Assembly (NCBI GenBank): GCA_964035545.1
Contig: OZ037769.1
Span: forward strand, 16,057,133-16,121,132
DNA from: Bugula neritina
Taxonomy: Eukaryota; Bryozoa; Gymnolaemata; Cheilostomatida; Bugulidae
Direction: 5' to 3'
DNA length: 64,000 nucleotides
A program made the translations under genes and the position numbers. Numbering within the stretch: position 1 is the first letter of the stretch; every line of letters starts with the position of its first letter. The notes beneath the pieces are model-generated. The model worked only from the letters and a program-made list of their open reading frames with translations. It was not told the origin of the DNA and ran no database searches. Of the stretch, positions 28,372-39,200 are shown one piece after another.

Positions 28372-30778
28372 CAGCTCTAAACAGGCTGGTTACACTCAGC
28401 AAAACAAATGATAATATGACAGCTGCCAGCTTCAGATTTGCTCAATAACCAAAACCACAAATATGCTTTGAAGTTTTCTTTTTCTGAAATTTATCAATAA
28501 CAAAATTTTTTAAAAAAATTCTGAAACTGCTCATATGTGTGCTTATGCCAAAATATCAATCTCAGAAAAAATGAAACATATACTGGTAATGGTCTTCACT
28601 CAAACCTTACATTTCTACTGATTTTATGGGCCTTCTATATATCATCGAGACTGCCCCAAATCTCTGTAGGGGGAGACAACTTTAAAATACAAACCACTCT
28701 AGAGGGATGTCTGAAACTCCTCTATTGAAGAAAATCAATATGTTGTGTTCTATATACAACAACAGTTTTTACATTGGTTTGTTAATTACTTCATAAATCA
28801 TTTATTACTTCATGCAATATTTGTTCCTGCAATTTTGCAGAGTGGCAAAATGCATTTCAAAGACATATATTAAGTGATTTTAATTATACTAGAATTTTCA
28901 AACTAAGAATTTTTGGGGAGTTTTCTTCTTCCTAAGACATATGTGGCAATTGAACACATAATAAGTTGTAGGCCACAACTCCTTTATACAACCTTGCAAG
29001 AAATTATGCAGCCATTTAAATAGAAAAGGAATTATTGAATTTATTTATTCAACATTATTAGTATTTTATAAATATTTGTTGCATTTAATTAATGAGCATA
29101 AAATTTGTTTTACAAATACTGTAATTAACAGCATATGATAAAAATATATTATATATACTGGTATATATTTTGTATTGTATTAGATTTAGGCTACATTGCT
29201 AATTAAAATGAGTTAATGGCTAAGTTTAAATATCTTCGACTTATAGATTACATTTTTATGTGCTATAAAAATTTAACTCGTTTGTTACGACATTTCTCCA
29301 TGCATAAAAGCAAAACTTACGGCAAGAAATCCTTAGCTAGAAAGATAAATAATAATTTACTTTAATTACATCAAAAGCTAATATCAGCAAGCATTCTATA
29401 AATAATGGGAATTTACCTAGTGTAATTTTTCTTAAACTAGCTAAGCTTGCTTGGTACTTTAATAAGTTTATTGGCATAGTGTATTATGTTATACTTATAT
29501 ATTTTTAAGACTTTAAGGAAAATGATGTTTTAGCTGCGTTATTCCTAATGCAAGCCTTATAAATTTACAATATATACTAAAATATTATATTTGTAATTAG
29601 AAAGAAAACAAATTACTTTCATAAACTTATAATTATTGCATTCTGTTATTGTTAATGCTAGAATAACAAATTGAACACGGCATATGCTTCCCTAACCAGA
29701 TTCTTTTAAACGGATTAAAAATAATTTGTCAATTTCTAATTATGAGGAACAAACTCCTCGGTAGTTTCTACATTTGCGCATGATTTTATCAAAATAGGCT
29801 TGCTTTTGTGTCAACCTGTAGCCAGTGCAACTATACTTTATGTAACGAGTAAAACAGACTCATTTCAAAGTACACAGTCTAAAGGGTAGGAATTACTACA
29901 AAGAAAAGTGCCGGTTAAAAGTTAATTATAATTGGAAATAAGGTGAAATATCAGTCAGAAATTAAAAAGTGTCAACTAAAAAGGTGTATTGTTATTTCTT
30001 TTTGGCTTAATGAAAATGTTTTTTGAGGAAGAAGTACGAGAAACATCTAGGAGGGGTTCATATCCACCACTGGCGACTACCTGTTTATTGATGAAGAACT
30101 ATCCAATGATAGTACAGTATTATGGTCTTTTGCCTTATAATTGGCTTTGATTTTTTTATGTCTAATTACGAGATACTAAACAGATGCAAAGTATGTTGTG
30201 CATAGGCAGTTTTTTTATGTCTCTAAACAACATTCTAGGAAAATATATACTGGCATAGAGATGCTTCTTATAGAAAGTTAATTCAGCATGAAACAAATTA
30301 GCTCCTTGGAATGTGGTGTGTTGATAAGAATTAAAGAGAATAGAAATGTAACCTGATATGGCAATTTAAAATAGCAAGTAAATATAACAATGCATAATAT
30401 ATTATAGCAGTTTAATATAACGATTTATTATAGCAAGATATAAATATATATAACAGTTGATAGAAATTGAAGCCATTTTATTATTTTCATCAGCCTCTGC
30501 TTATATCCCACAGTTACTTGCTTTATTTTAAATTGAGAGAGATGAGTTTGTTATTTATTGTACTTTTCTAATATTTCTTGTATGATGTAAATTCTTCTTT
30601 CTGTTTAATATACACATACTATTAGTTCAACATGATTTGATTTACAAAATGATTTTTCGTTCACATTTAACTGCTCAGTTTAACTATTGTCAACAACTGT
30701 CTATATTATGTAACCTTTGCATACTCCAAACAAAACAATTTTAATCTATGATCTTTCACAGTCTGTAATTACTCATAC

Positions 30779-30873
30779 CTCTAGTGCATGAGAATTGCAC
30801 TGAGAACAAAGATTTCTTTTTGAAGTTCTCATGTTCACTGCATACCAGCTTATAGTCATAGAAATGTTGTGTT
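30779..30873 (-). pseudogene. Duplicated 94-nt exon, copy a (frameshifted)
   Basis: On the minus strand an acceptor (TTATCATCACAG) and a donor (GAG/GTATGA) bound 95 nt, one base longer than the other three copies (94 nt each). The extra base follows the Lys-rich stretch (FKKK), so the frame is lost after about 21 codons. The intact part encodes TQHFYDYKLVCSEHENFKKK. The family is unidentified. See the other copies at 32941, 59030 and 61848. Confidence 0.5.
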
Positions 30874-31462
30874 CTGTGATGATAAAGAAGATCCAAACTG
30901 AATGAATAGTAACTTGATATTCTATTATCATCATATAACATCTTCAATTAATTTATTTCTGTAACATTCATTGTATATTGCACTCTAGTATTTAACTCAT
31001 TAACATACATGTTATTTTCATAGACTGTTGAATCCATAGAGACTGTTGAAGGTTACAGAGACAGTAGAGTTCTAAAGAGACATAAAATATACACTTCTGT
31101 ATAGAAAGAGTTATATTAAGTTATAACTTATATATTAAACTATATTAATTTATGAGGACATACTACATTGTAATCTGTTGAATGGTAAGTTACTATATTA
31201 TTATGATATGAAGGTGGTGTTATCTTTTATACTATTTTAAATAGTTATTCTTATATCCAAAATACATACATAATAATTTTATTATATATTTATGCAGTAA
31301 GGGCTTGTATATATATATATATATATATATTAATGGCATGCGCTATAATATACATGCAGATTACAGAATGTATAAATAATACTCACCAACATTTACTATA
31401 TAATATATTATAATTTACTTGTTATTGTTAGATTAAAGTGAATTAATTATTACTAGTAACCA

Positions 31463-31525
31463 TGGCAACTCCAGCAGAAGATGTACAGCACACAGGTTTG
31501 AGTCTCTTTCAGAAAAAGATGTGAA
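31463..31525 (+). CDS. Conserved 20-codon ORF (possible uORF or first exon)
   Basis: ATG in the context ACCATGG opens a 20-codon frame, MATPAEDVQHTGLSLFQKKM, which is identical in unit 3 (59696-59758). An acceptor-like TTGTTAG lies about 28 bp upstream, and a donor-like CAAG/GTAAAT lies about 40 bp downstream of the stop. It may sit in a 5' exon of the downstream nucleotidyltransferase gene, where it would act as an upstream ORF. In unit 2 the corresponding sequence (about 46995) keeps ACCATGG but not the frame. No function is assigned. Confidence 0.3.
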
Positions 31526-31840
31526 AACTAACTGGAGTAACACAAAACTGGCATAAATATTTCAAGGTAAATGTTTACATATTTTGGCACTTAACTATAA
31601 AATATATAATATAACTGCAGACATATGCAGTACAATATATTATAAGTATATAGGGCGTAATATTTTGAACCTATAAATATATAAAATACACTTTTCAAAA
31701 CATACTAAGCTTGGCAAAAGATTTAAGTTTAAGCTCTCCATCCTCATGAAAACACAAGATGGTAAAAGTTGTTAATTGGTAGCTAAACACTTGATATTAT
31801 TGAAACAGGAAATCTCTGCACAGTTAGTTTCTCTTTTAAC

Positions 31841-31925
31841 CTGTCGGAATTTGAACCTATAGGTAATGACCTAATTATGTTATTATATGCTGGAAAACTT
31901 ACCAATAAGCTACAAAGTGTCACTC
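31841..31925 (-). repeat. tRNA-derived SINE-like module
   Basis: On the minus strand TAGCTTATTGGTAAG resembles a Pol III A box, and about 40 nt later GGTTCAAATTCC resembles a B box. The unit 3 copy (60080-60155) preserves both boxes (TAGCTTAATGGTGAG and GGTTCCAATTCC). The acceptor stem is not convincing, so this is a SINE head or tRNA fossil rather than a working tRNA. Confidence 0.4.
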
Positions 31926-32111
31926 CAGATATAGACGCTTCCCAGTTAGACGCTATTTATTTATTCTAGTATAATATATATTTTATATTTAAATATACTT
32001 TGATTATTTGCTTGTTATTTAGAACACAATTAATTTTTTTTACTTCCATTACCTTTTTAATTTTGAATTTTCTATACTCATGCATTGTTGTTTGAAAAGA
32101 TATTTTGTTAA

Positions 32112-32369
32112 TGCTGCAAGTAGGTGTGTTATGCTGTACATACATATTATATACTGAGTAAAATGCTGCAAGCAGGTATGTTATGCTGTACATACATATT
32201 ATACACTGAGTAAAATGCTGCAAGCAGGTATGTTATGCTGTACATACATATTATACACTGAGTAATGCTGCAAGTAGGTGTGTTATGCTGTACATACATA
32301 TTATATATACTGAGTAATGCTGCAAGTAGGTGTGTTATGCTGTACATACATATTATATACTGAGTATAA
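32112..32369. repeat. 50-bp tandem repeat, about 5 units
   Basis: The unit is about 50 bp and contains TGCTGCAAGTAGGTGTGTTA followed by TGCTGTACATACATATTATA and TACTGAGTAA. The same repeat occurs at 35388-35536 (3 units) and 61071-61335 (5-6 units), in the corresponding intronic position of each duplicate. Reading through it gives a repetitive spurious protein. Confidence 0.95.
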
Positions 32370-32940
32370 TGTTTGTACCACTAAACAGAGTCTCAGCTCT
32401 TGGAACTTCCAAAGTTTTTTTGGGACATGATGTGACAGCAGAGTCACATACATTAGTTTCATGTAGTATTTATGACCAACACTTTAGCTCTAAATGATGG
32501 TGGAAATAATACATTCCTCTAAACATATAGGATGATATAATTTATTACATTCTTTAGCCTTTGAAATCCTACATTTGCATGAATGCATGAAGTTGCTTCT
32601 TTCAGAAAGCTGATGAGGTATAGAGATGCTTTAGCTCCTTGGAATGGAGTAATAATCTAAATGAATAGTAATTTGATATTCTTTTATTATACAATCTGAT
32701 ATAATCTTCAACTCATTGTAATGTCCCATTATTTCTTACATTTTCTCTTCTCTATCAACATACCATACATAGTTGCACAGTCATTGTGCCATAAGCAGTT
32801 CTAAGCATCACCATGTTATTATAAAGTGAACTTCCATCACATTAAGCTGCTGTACCAACAATTGTCTACATTAAGTAATCTATACATACCTCCAAACAAA
32901 ACATTATCTCTATGATCTTTCACAGTCTGTAAACTCATAC

Positions 32941-33034
32941 CTCTAGTGCATGAGAATTGCACTGAGAAATATATTTCTTTTTGAAATTCTCATGTTCATT
33001 ACATACCAGTTTATACTCATAGAAATGTTGTGTT
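32941..33034 (-). CDS. Duplicated 94-nt exon, copy b
   Basis: Minus-strand exon bounded by acceptor TTTATCATCACAG and donor GAG/GTATGA. It encodes 31 codons preceded by one base from the previous exon, beginning TQHFYEYKLVCNEHENFKKK and ending in a Cys-Asn-Ser-His segment. Two cysteines and two histidines are conserved in the intact copies. I recognise no domain. The four copies keep identical splice sites, which supports a real coding exon of a duplicated gene on the strand opposite the nucleotidyltransferase genes. Confidence 0.45.
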
Positions 33035-33582
33035 CTGTGATGATAAAGAAGATACAAACTGAATGAATAGTAGCTTGATGCTTTATCATCATGTAACATC
33101 TTCTTGTTTAATCTCTCAATACTCAGTTGAACATATATTCACCAAAACGTATTATTATGATATTTTTGTGTGTTGAGTTTATTACTATTCCACATGTAAA
33201 ATAAGCTAAAGTATTGAAATACAATAAATAATATGACGTGCAAAAATAAAGCTATATAAGGTATTAAAAGCAATTTAGGTATAAGAAGCCATCAAAACTA
33301 CATTTGCCTCCATGATGGTGCTATATAGTTCTGGTTGGTTTTGAAAATGTGCGAGCTATGGGTTTGCACATATAATAATGTATTTTTCTAAAAATATGGA
33401 GCTTACATTGTTTGGAAGTTATAAGTTTATAGCTGGAAGCATGGCTGATGGTCTTCCATGCATGTAAACTCATTGCTTATACCTTCTTCTTGGAGGTTAA
33501 ATATACGGTAGTTTAGCTCTATAGAATGTTTATAGTTATAATCCAATATGTGTGTCAGTGTTGTCTGAGAATGTCACAGTAA

Positions 33583-33926
33583 GCCTAGGGCCACACGGTG
33601 CGTATTTTCGCATGCGAAAATTGAAATCACAAGTAGCAAAGGTGTCCACTGTGCGCGTTGAGAAAGCGTTAGCACTTGCGTTGAAAATGCTGAGCGACAA
33701 GTGCGAATCGTCTCTGTCATCGTCACCTAATTGGCTGGAAGCTATTCAGCGAGCCCAATTTCTTTAATTTAGTGCTACATTCCAGCAAATTGCGTTTTAT
33801 TGAAAGTGAGTGCGATTTAAAAATGAAAGCTTTATTTATCACGCATCACTGACGCTACAGTGGACACCTTTGCTACTTGTGATTTCAATTTTCGCATGCG
33901 AAAATACGCACCGTGTGGCCCTAGGC
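33583..33926. mobile_element. 344-bp MITE with TAA target duplication
   Basis: Inverted termini of about 75 bp begin GCCTAGGGCCACACGGTGCG and end with the complement. TAA flanks both sides (33580-33582 and 33927-33929). A 3-bp TAA/TTA duplication is typical of PIF/Harbinger-type elements, which makes that the likely class. The centre includes a short GC-richer stretch. An open frame over it is not a gene. Related termini are seen at 58264 and possibly 17121. Confidence 0.85.
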
Positions 33927-34216
33927 TAACCTGGTATTATATGTGATGGTACAGTTATATATAAACATTTTCCATTCAGGGGTCAAATCAATTGGTCCTT
34001 GCAGTTATACAGTCTTGCAGTGCTATTGCTAGTTGGTAGAGAGATTACATACATGTGACTAGCTCTTTCCTTAAAGTTCTCTCTCTCTCTCTCTGTTGAT
34101 CTTGTATAATATTGTGTTAGGCATGATGCAAGAGTAGCTTTGAGTGTGCTTCTGTTATAAACAGTTTCTTCAGTGGGTGTTTACGGAGTGGGACACCTTG
34201 GCCATTTTGTACATAC

Positions 34217-34720
<504 letters not shown>

Positions 34721-34844
34721 GCTTATAGTCACTATCCTGTGAGAAACTCCGGATGGAAAAAGTTTTGTTAAATAGGGCTAAAGACTTATTTATATGGGGC
34801 ACAAGAATAATTATTATATAATTACATCGCCATTAATGGCCATT

Positions 34845-34911
34845 TGTCTGGGTTCAAATCCATGACTTAATGTTCACAAAGCAAACACTGTAACCCTCAG
34901 ACTACGGCTGT
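34845..34911 (-). repeat. tRNA-like fragment
   Basis: On the minus strand GTAGTCTGAGGGTTACAG resembles a D-arm/A box, and GGATTTGAACCCAGAC, about 30 nt later, resembles a T-arm/B box. Acceptor pairing is not visible. It is most likely a SINE head or tRNA fossil, in the ~660-bp unique segment (34720-35387) that otherwise shows nothing. Confidence 0.3.
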
Positions 34912-35387
34912 ACCAATAATATGCCATCTATGTAACAGCATCCTATAATATTGTCTGCTAAACTAATAGATTTGTAGTCAAGGGTGCATCTGTTGCCACA
35001 ATAATGTCTCTCTTCCAATCGGACCAATCAGAGCCATTTAGTTTACCTAATTGGTTTATAGTATCGCTGTTACTCTTTTATAATAAAACACTTAGTCACT
35101 GTTTGCATACATGCACAATAATATTTATTTCAGTGTAGTAACAAATTTATATGTTATTTCTATATAGAAAGGAAGGATTATTTAATTAAATATGTGAATA
35201 ATATTATCATATTGAGAAAACCTATCAATTAATTGTCTTCACCACCACCATATTACACCAATCTGTAGAGTTTATTCCACTCTAGTATATGCATCTACAC
35301 TATTTCCAATATTAGAAATGTATATAGTATTATATTTGCAAATAATTGTGAGTTTATTATGGCTTAGTGGTCTTCTGGTATGAGACT

Positions 35388-35536
35388 GCAAGTAGGTGTG
35401 TTATGCTGTACATACATATTATATACTGAGTAATGCTGTAAGTAGGTGTGTTATGCTGTACATACATATTATATACTGAGTAATGCTGCAAGTAGGTGTG
35501 TTATGCTGTACATACATATTATATATTGAGTAATGT
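35388..35536. repeat. 50-bp tandem repeat, 3 units
   Basis: Same unit as at 32112, followed by the same downstream sequence (GTTTGTACCACTAAACAGAG). This is part of the internal duplication of unit 1. Confidence 0.95.
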
Positions 35537-35765
35537 TTGTACCACTAAACAGAGTCTCAGCTCTTGGAACTTCTAAAGTGATTTGGTACATGATGTGACT
35601 TCAGAGTCACATACACTAGTTTCATGTAGTATTTATGACCAACACTTTAGCTCTGAATGATGGTGGAAATAATACATTCCTCTGAACATATAGGATGATA
35701 TAATTTATTACATTCTTTAGCCTTTGAAATTCTACATTTGCATATATGCATGAAGTTGCTTCTTA

Positions 35766-35766
<1 letters not shown>

Positions 35767-35812
<46 letters not shown>
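35767..35812. repeat. (TA)n microsatellite
   Basis: About 44 bp of TA repeats, then AT-rich sequence leading into the acceptor of the first coding exon of gene 1. Confidence 0.9.
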
Positions 35813-35815
<3 letters not shown>

Positions 35816-35923
35816 TACATATATAAATACATATATTTTTTTTTCATCTATTATTATATATATATATATACATTTAATTCATTTATTATTCTAATGCTCA
35901 GGTACAACATAACATGGTGAATC

Positions 35924-36013
35924 ATGGAGGAGTACATTGCTGAATTAGAGTTACTTTTAATAAAACACTTGGGAAAAGCAGAAAAAACAGGAAACTGGGT
36001 TGACTATGTCAAG
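35924..36013 (+). CDS. NTase-TPR gene 1, first coding exon (30 codons)
   Basis: The ATG opens 30 codons (MEEYIAELELLLIKHLGKAE, then KTGNWVDYVK) and ends at AAG/GTAAAA in phase 0. An acceptor-like TAATGCTCAG lies about 23 bp upstream, so a non-coding 5' exon probably precedes it. Upstream frames in this exon hit stops, which supports this ATG. The exon recurs at 62616-62705 with only two or three amino-acid differences, and both copies are followed by a large exon starting AGTCATGG in phase 0. The intron in gene 1 is ~3.2 kb because a copia element inserted in it; in gene 3 it is 1.2 kb. Confidence 0.7.
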
Positions 36014-36788
36014 GTAAAATTTATATTTTGTCGTAAAAGTTATTGTAAATATTTATTAGTATATGATTGAGGTTTGAAGAACTTTAGTGAAATGTGGAAA
36101 GATTTTATACACATCATAGTTACACATGCAGTTTTAGTGCATATCATAATATTATGGTATGCAGCTTGTATGCACGGAGGTGCTGCAGTAAATGAGATAT
36201 AAAATAGTTATATATCTGTAGACATAATGAATACATAATCATGGAAATTGTAAACAAACTTTTTTCAACTTAAATAATTTATTATTGCTTTAAAACATGC
36301 TGCTTTAATCATAAAACAAATTCAATACAAGTTTTTAAAATGATAAACTTTTGAAGGCCTGCAGCAAATTTATCTGCATGTATGACATTGTTGGTAAATT
36401 TGGTTTATGTGTCCCAGAATTCTCAACTCTGTATGGGCTCTCTTTGACATTGCAATATGCCAGTGTGAACATGCATTACTTGTTGGCATCACAGAAATAT
36501 ATACAGACTTCAAGTAACTGTCTATCGAACTATATAGTTACTGTATAGACTATAGTAATTGTTAGTGGTATAGTCATTCTTGGGTAGAAAGCAGCCAAAA
36601 TGGCCCCGGCCTGATGTTTTACCAATGCATATATTTGAGGTTAACACTTGTTATAACACCATTATAGAGGGTGTCGAATCTGGGTAATCTTTTTGAAAAT
36701 GACTTCAGAAATATTTTTCATCATTTTCACTGCAAATTAAACCTTTATATACAGTTCAAAATGTAAACCATGTTGAGCGGAATCACTA

Positions 36789-37059
36789 TGTTGAGAAACA
36801 ATCATGCGATCCTATTGCTAATCACATTCATAACAATCACGTGACAATATACTAACTAATTGCTTTATTAGAATCGCTGTATACTTGTTTACTCTCTCTT
36901 CCATTCTGTTATACAAAAACCATCGTCATGTTTTTGATTCAAATAAATATTTTATTACCAAATAATTGAATCAGTCAGTCAGTTTGCTCGATAACTTAAA
37001 TCAGCAATCAATATTGTATTTCACAATTAATACTTTACACGATGGCAACACATTCAACA
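36789..37059 (+). repeat. 5' LTR of the copia element
   Basis: It begins TGTTGAGAAACAATCATGCG and ends ACACATTCAACA. It contains the gag initiation codon 18 bp before its end. Confidence 0.92.
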
Positions 37060-37674
37060 GGTTATGGGCCCAGTGGCTTCAAACACAGGCTTCTCTTTGA
37101 TGGTGACTCAAACAATTTCTCAATTTGGGAAACAAGATTCACTTCATACTTGTACACACAAGATGAAGGAGTACACACTGCACTTCTACCCAAAGAAGAA
37201 GGAGAAGATAACGCTGCTGACTTCAACAAAAAGAATAAGCGAGCTTACGCAAAGCTTGTACAAGTTTTAGACGAAAAGTCTTTTCAACTTGTGATGAGAG
37301 ATGCCAAAGACAATGGAAGGAAAGCATTCAAAATTCTAAAAGAACACTATGCAAGTACACAAAAGCCTAGAGTATTAACTCTTTATGAACAACTTACAAC
37401 TGTAAAAATGAATGATACAGAAGACATTACAGATTACCTGATTCGTGCTGAGAACTACTCAGCAGGCCTCAAGTCTGCATGCTGGGAAAATATTAGTGAC
37501 AATTTGGTGATCGCAATGAACGTCATACTACAAGGACCCGCACAAAACAGCAGAAATGGGACTCAGAATACCATATCACAAAAAACTGCACCAGATCTGA
37601 CAGAGGCCACTGACCAATCTGGACCACGTAAATCTGAACGGAAACGAAAGTCCTACCTACCTACAGGACTATGA
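37042..37674 (+). pseudogene. Copia gag, fused to a linker remnant by deletion
   Basis: 210 codons. Residues 1 to about 155 look like a copia-type capsid protein (retrotransposon gag, UBN2-like): FDGDSNNFSIWETRFTSYLY near the start, then the helical HYAST...LYEQLTTVKM region. After about residue 168 the sequence jumps to a Pro/Ser/Lys/Arg-rich segment (PRKSERKRKSY), which resembles the linker normally found between integrase and reverse transcriptase. The C-terminal half of gag with its zinc knuckle, protease and integrase have therefore been deleted. The ATG lies in the 5' LTR, so the protein start is encoded by repeat sequence. It could still be made as a truncated capsid-like protein. Confidence 0.75.
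37060..37073 (+). promoter_or_regulatory. Primer-binding site, complementary to the middle of initiator tRNA-Met
   Basis: GGTTATGGGCCCAG follows the 5' LTR directly. It is the reverse complement of CTGGGCCCATAACC, the anticodon-arm sequence of eukaryotic initiator tRNA-Met (recalled, not searched). Priming from a cleaved half-tRNA is known for Drosophila copia. The site is read through as codons of gag. Confidence 0.75.
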
Positions 37675-38495
37675 CATAGAAGACACTAACTATGCTTGCT
37701 CACTGATGGCAAACATACCACAGTCCACCAAGAAGCTGTAAATTCAAGAGATAGAGAAGCCTAGAAAAGAGCTAAGGACAAGGAAATAAACACCCTACAT
37801 AACTCAAACAAGGAAAAACCCCTGGCGAAAAACCACATAAAACTAGATATGTAGCAAAAGGATATACTGACAAATACAATGAGTTGACTATGACGATACG
37901 TACAGTCCAACCACCAGATTCACATGGATCAGATTGCTGTTACAGAAAACAGCAAAAATAAAGCAAGAAGATACATTAACTAGATATTAAAGAGGCGTAC
38001 CCAAACATGCCAATCAATAAGGAAACCCATCTACAACAGCCTGAAGGGTACGAAGAAACCAGCAACCAAGGGAAGCTTACTTGGCGTCTCAACAAATCCA
38101 TATATATGGCCTCAATTAAAGCAGACGCAATTGGCACCAAACACTTACCACTTTCCTCAAAGAACAAGGCTTCACACCTGGTGCCAGAGACCCTTGTCTA
38201 TACTCAAAACAGGACCCTTCCGACTTTGTGCAAAACATTCAAAATGAAACAGCATAACCCTAACATAGTTTTCACCGACAACTTTGGAGCCATTGCCCCC
38301 ACTAAGGAACAACCATACTCACATCAGAGGAGCAAACACATTGACATTAGATTCCACATTGTCAGAGAGCAAACCACCATAGTATACCAACACATCAGAG
38401 GAGCTGAGAACCCTGTCAATGTCATGACTAGGAACTTGCCTAAAACCAATCACAGAATTGCCCTGGAGCTACTAGCTATCGAATCACATGCTTGA
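37675..38495 (+). pseudogene. Copia pol remnant (RT palm fragment and RNase H end)
   Basis: After several stops, LDIKEAYPN (37980-38006) corresponds to RT motif A, followed by QQPEGYEE and KLTWRLNKSIY, as in copia RT. A deletion then joins this to the RNase H end: FTDNFGAIA with its conserved aspartate, SHQRSKHIDIRFH, and a C-terminal tail ending before a GAGGGGG polypurine tract. The YVDD-containing palm is missing. The part from 38007 to 38495 is still open (162 codons) but cannot be an active enzyme. Confidence 0.8.
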
Positions 38496-38502
38496 GGGGG
38501 CG

Positions 38503-38773
38503 TGTTGAGAAACAGTCATGCGATCCTATTGCTAATCACATTCATAACAATCACGTGACAATATGCTAACTAATTGCTTTACTAGAATCGCTGTATGCTT
38601 GTTTACTCTCTCTTCCGTTTTGTTACACAAAAACCACCGTCATGTTTTTGATTCAAATAAATATTTTATTACTAAATAATTAAATCAGTCAGTCAGTTTG
38701 CTCGATAACTTAAATCAGCAATCAATATTGTTTTTCACAATTAATACTTTACACGATGGCAACACATTCAACA
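38503..38773 (+). repeat. 3' LTR of the copia element
   Basis: Starts just after the polypurine tract GAGGGGGCG (about 38494-38502) and is the same length as the 5' LTR. Most differences between the LTRs are transitions. Confidence 0.92.
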
Positions 38774-39200
38774 CGCTATACCTAAACAATTTACAAGTAT
38801 TGAATATTAGAACAGACATATCGAGTAAATGAGGTCACACACAATCAGTAGTTATTGTAAATTTCCTAAATATTGATTATAATTTTCAATGGCCAACTCA
38901 AAGTACCAAAGTTATAGCTGTATGCCGAATTAATATTTTCAACAAAAGCTGTATTTGAGTTCTAATGTCTGAGCTTTGTAATAGAAATAAGAAGTCAAAA
39001 TATATTATATACTGTCGATAAGTTCAAATTTCCATGTTTCATTTCCATTCAGCAACTTGCATTCAGTTGGTGCTCTGCTGTTGTCAGCCTCAATGAATGA
39101 AGAAAAAATATTTAAATTGAAAAGAAAACAACAGATCTATCTGTTTTATAGCAATTTATACTTGTAAAAATAAGCAGTTTTTTTTTCCTTTGTGATGTAG

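Larger units (their letters stand above)
30253..32108. repeat. Segmental duplication, start of unit 1 (pairs with 58513-60345)
   Basis: From the right edge of element B the sequence becomes nearly identical to 58513-60345, including the 94-nt minus-strand exon, a 20-codon ORF and a tRNA-like module. A shorter part (about 31018-31420) also matches 46729-47160 at the start of unit 2. The abrupt start of homology next to element B suggests that the left part of unit 1 was lost or displaced there. Confidence 0.8.
36789..38773 (+). mobile_element. Copia-family LTR retrotransposon, internally deleted
   Basis: Two 271-bp LTRs (TG...CA) flank a shortened interior of about 1.44 kb. The flanks CACTA (36784-36788) and CGCTA (38774-38778) are a 5-bp target duplication with one change. 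The homologous intron of gene 3 has the empty site. A primer-binding site and polypurine tract are present. The gag start lies inside the 5' LTR; protease, integrase and most of the reverse transcriptase are missing, and stops interrupt the linker. About 11 of 271 LTR positions differ, ten of them transitions, so the insertion is not brand new. Confidence 0.9.

Noticed and set aside
32112-32347. Repetitive minus-strand protein with MYSITYLLA units
   Set aside because: It is a read-through of the 50-bp tandem repeat.
33552-33767. 71-codon open frame within the MITE
   Set aside because: It starts outside the element and runs through one inverted terminus; no related frame elsewhere.
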